The notes under the pieces were generated by a model. That model did no database searches, had not been told where the DNA came from, and saw only the letters and a list, made by a program, of their open reading frames with translations. Made by a program: the position numbers and the translations under genes. Positions 12,376-13,085 of a stretch of DNA of 13,085 bases are shown one piece after another; the first letter of the stretch is position 1; each line of letters starts with the position of its first letter. Source of the DNA: Leptospiraceae bacterium. GTDB taxonomy: Bacteria > Spirochaetota > Leptospiria > Turneriellales > Turneriellaceae. The stretch lies in assembly GCA_016788945.1 (NCBI GenBank), contig JAEUSA010000396.1, positions 1-13,085 on the forward strand, in the 5' to 3' direction.

Positions 12376-13085
12376 TCAGACGAGCGTTCGGTCACTTAAC
12401 GCCAAGTGCGGCATTGCATTGAACGCTACGAGATCCCACCTGTCACCCCGCAGTGTATAATGATGCAGCGAAGTATTATAGATTCGGCGCATCAAGCCGA
12501 GTGTGTGCGGCAGGTCGAGGCCAAGCACTTCGCCTGTAAGAACTGAGATTGGGCCGCCAGAGGTGACTGCGAGATAGCTGTGGTTTTCCATAGCTATAGA
12601 GGGTGTCTGCTTGTTATGGATTTCCATAACTGACAGCACACGCCGCCGAAATGCGGGGAAACTCTCGGCCTCGGTGAAGTTTTCCCCCTGCGCTACCCAA
12701 TATTGCAGAATGATGCCCGTCAGCTGTTTGAAGATATCGCCTTTGTTGGTGGCATTTTCATGCCTTGCTTTGTTCCATTGCTTTAGCAGGGCGGCAAACT
12801 CCGCATGGCCATGGCGCAGGTGTGATGCGACGACTGCCCAGACTTTGAGATCAAATTCGGCGAGCCCGTCGTGGATTTCCATAGCGGAAAGCCCGGCTTC
12901 GGAAGACATTTCAGCCCGAATTGCCTCGAGTGTCTGCCGTTGCCGCACAAGGCCGCCATGGAAATAGCGATCGAATTGATAACCATTCTCTTTGAGCCAG
13001 CGGCCAATCAACGTTGCCTGTTGGTGCCCCGTTGGGGTCAACTGGTCATAGTTTTCCCCGGCGCTGTCGGCTTGCCCATGCCGTA
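12376..13085 (-). CDS. Histidine-phosphatase-family protein, N-terminus cut by window edge
   Basis: The frame is open to the right edge, so the gene is 5'-partial. Codons at 13083-13075 read Arg-His-Gly, followed by QADSAGENYDQLTPTG: the catalytic RHG loop of the phosphoglycerate-mutase-like superfamily. A TTG further in (13041) would remove that motif and is not the start. Downstream come GGLVRQRQT (phosphate-binding Arg), GLAEFD (the acidic residue region), and AVTSGGPIS where most members have a second His (SHGG). Here that His is Ser (codon 12561-12559), a substitution I recall in a subgroup of about 200-230 residues. The role is probably phosphate-ester hydrolysis or binding; the substrate is unknown. 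It lies 42 nt upstream of the epimerase gene on the same strand, so an operon is possible. Confidence 0.82.
   Translation of the reverse strand, partial: RHGQADSAGENYDQLTPTGHQQATLIGRWLKENGYQFDRYFHGGLVRQRQTLEAIRAEMSSEAGLSAMEIHDGLAEFDLKVWAVVASHLRHGHAEFAALLKQWNKARHENATNKGDIFKQLTGIILQYWVAQGENFTEAESFPAFRRRVLSVMEIHNKQTPSIAMENHSYLAVTSGGPISVLTGEVLGLDLPHTLGLMRRIYNTSLHHYTLRGDRWDLVAFNAMPHLALSDRTLV

Overview
The window reads as an ordinary-density, chromosomal stretch of a Gram-negative bacterium of moderate GC. No rRNA, tRNA, CRISPR array, insertion sequence or phage gene is visible. The organism is not certain. Frequent TTG starts, a lipoprotein with a non-canonical lipobox, and a basic protein faintly resembling the Leptospira DUF1564 group would fit an environmental spirochaete of the Leptospirales (Turneriella-like). 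This is inference only.

Left part (1-4631, all minus strand, read right to left). A probable operon runs MFS transporter (4631-3453), acyl-CoA-dehydrogenase-fold flavoprotein (3374-2259), a periplasmic-binding-protein-fold protein without a signal peptide (2257-1406), a TusA-like/diiron ferritin-like fusion (1434-232), and the N-terminus of a membrane fatty-acyl desaturase cut by the window edge (189-1). Gene spacing is tight in the middle: a 1-nt gap, then a 29-nt overlap. The flavoprotein lacks the usual catalytic glutamate, the binding protein looks cytosolic, and the fusion has a complete diiron ligand set but no TusA cysteine. Together they look like an uncharacterised oxidative pathway rather than beta-oxidation plus an importer.

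Middle part (4739-8308). An ECF sigma factor (5827-5252) and a ChrR-type cupin anti-sigma factor (5248-4739) sit just upstream of that operon, on the same strand. Divergent from them are an unrecognised basic protein (6024-6608), a CarF/PEDS1 (TMEM189) family plasmanylethanolamine desaturase (6722-7444) and two small four-helix membrane proteins (7474-7851; 7853-8308, the latter HabA/styrene-oxide-isomerase-like). RpoE-ChrR systems answer singlet oxygen in Rhodobacter, and CarF works in the Myxococcus light/singlet-oxygen response that also uses an ECF/anti-sigma pair. The clustering therefore suggests a photooxidative or membrane-lipid stress locus, possibly making plasmalogens.

Right part (8333-13085). 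Housekeeping-like genes follow: a FabG-type short-chain dehydrogenase (minus), a VOC-fold protein overlapping a small membrane protein (plus), an SH3-like putative lipoprotein (plus), a DUF1801 protein and an extended-SDR epimerase (minus, 2-nt gap), and a histidine-phosphatase-family protein cut by the right edge (minus) whose second catalytic histidine is replaced by serine. No stretch over 300 bases lacks a gene.
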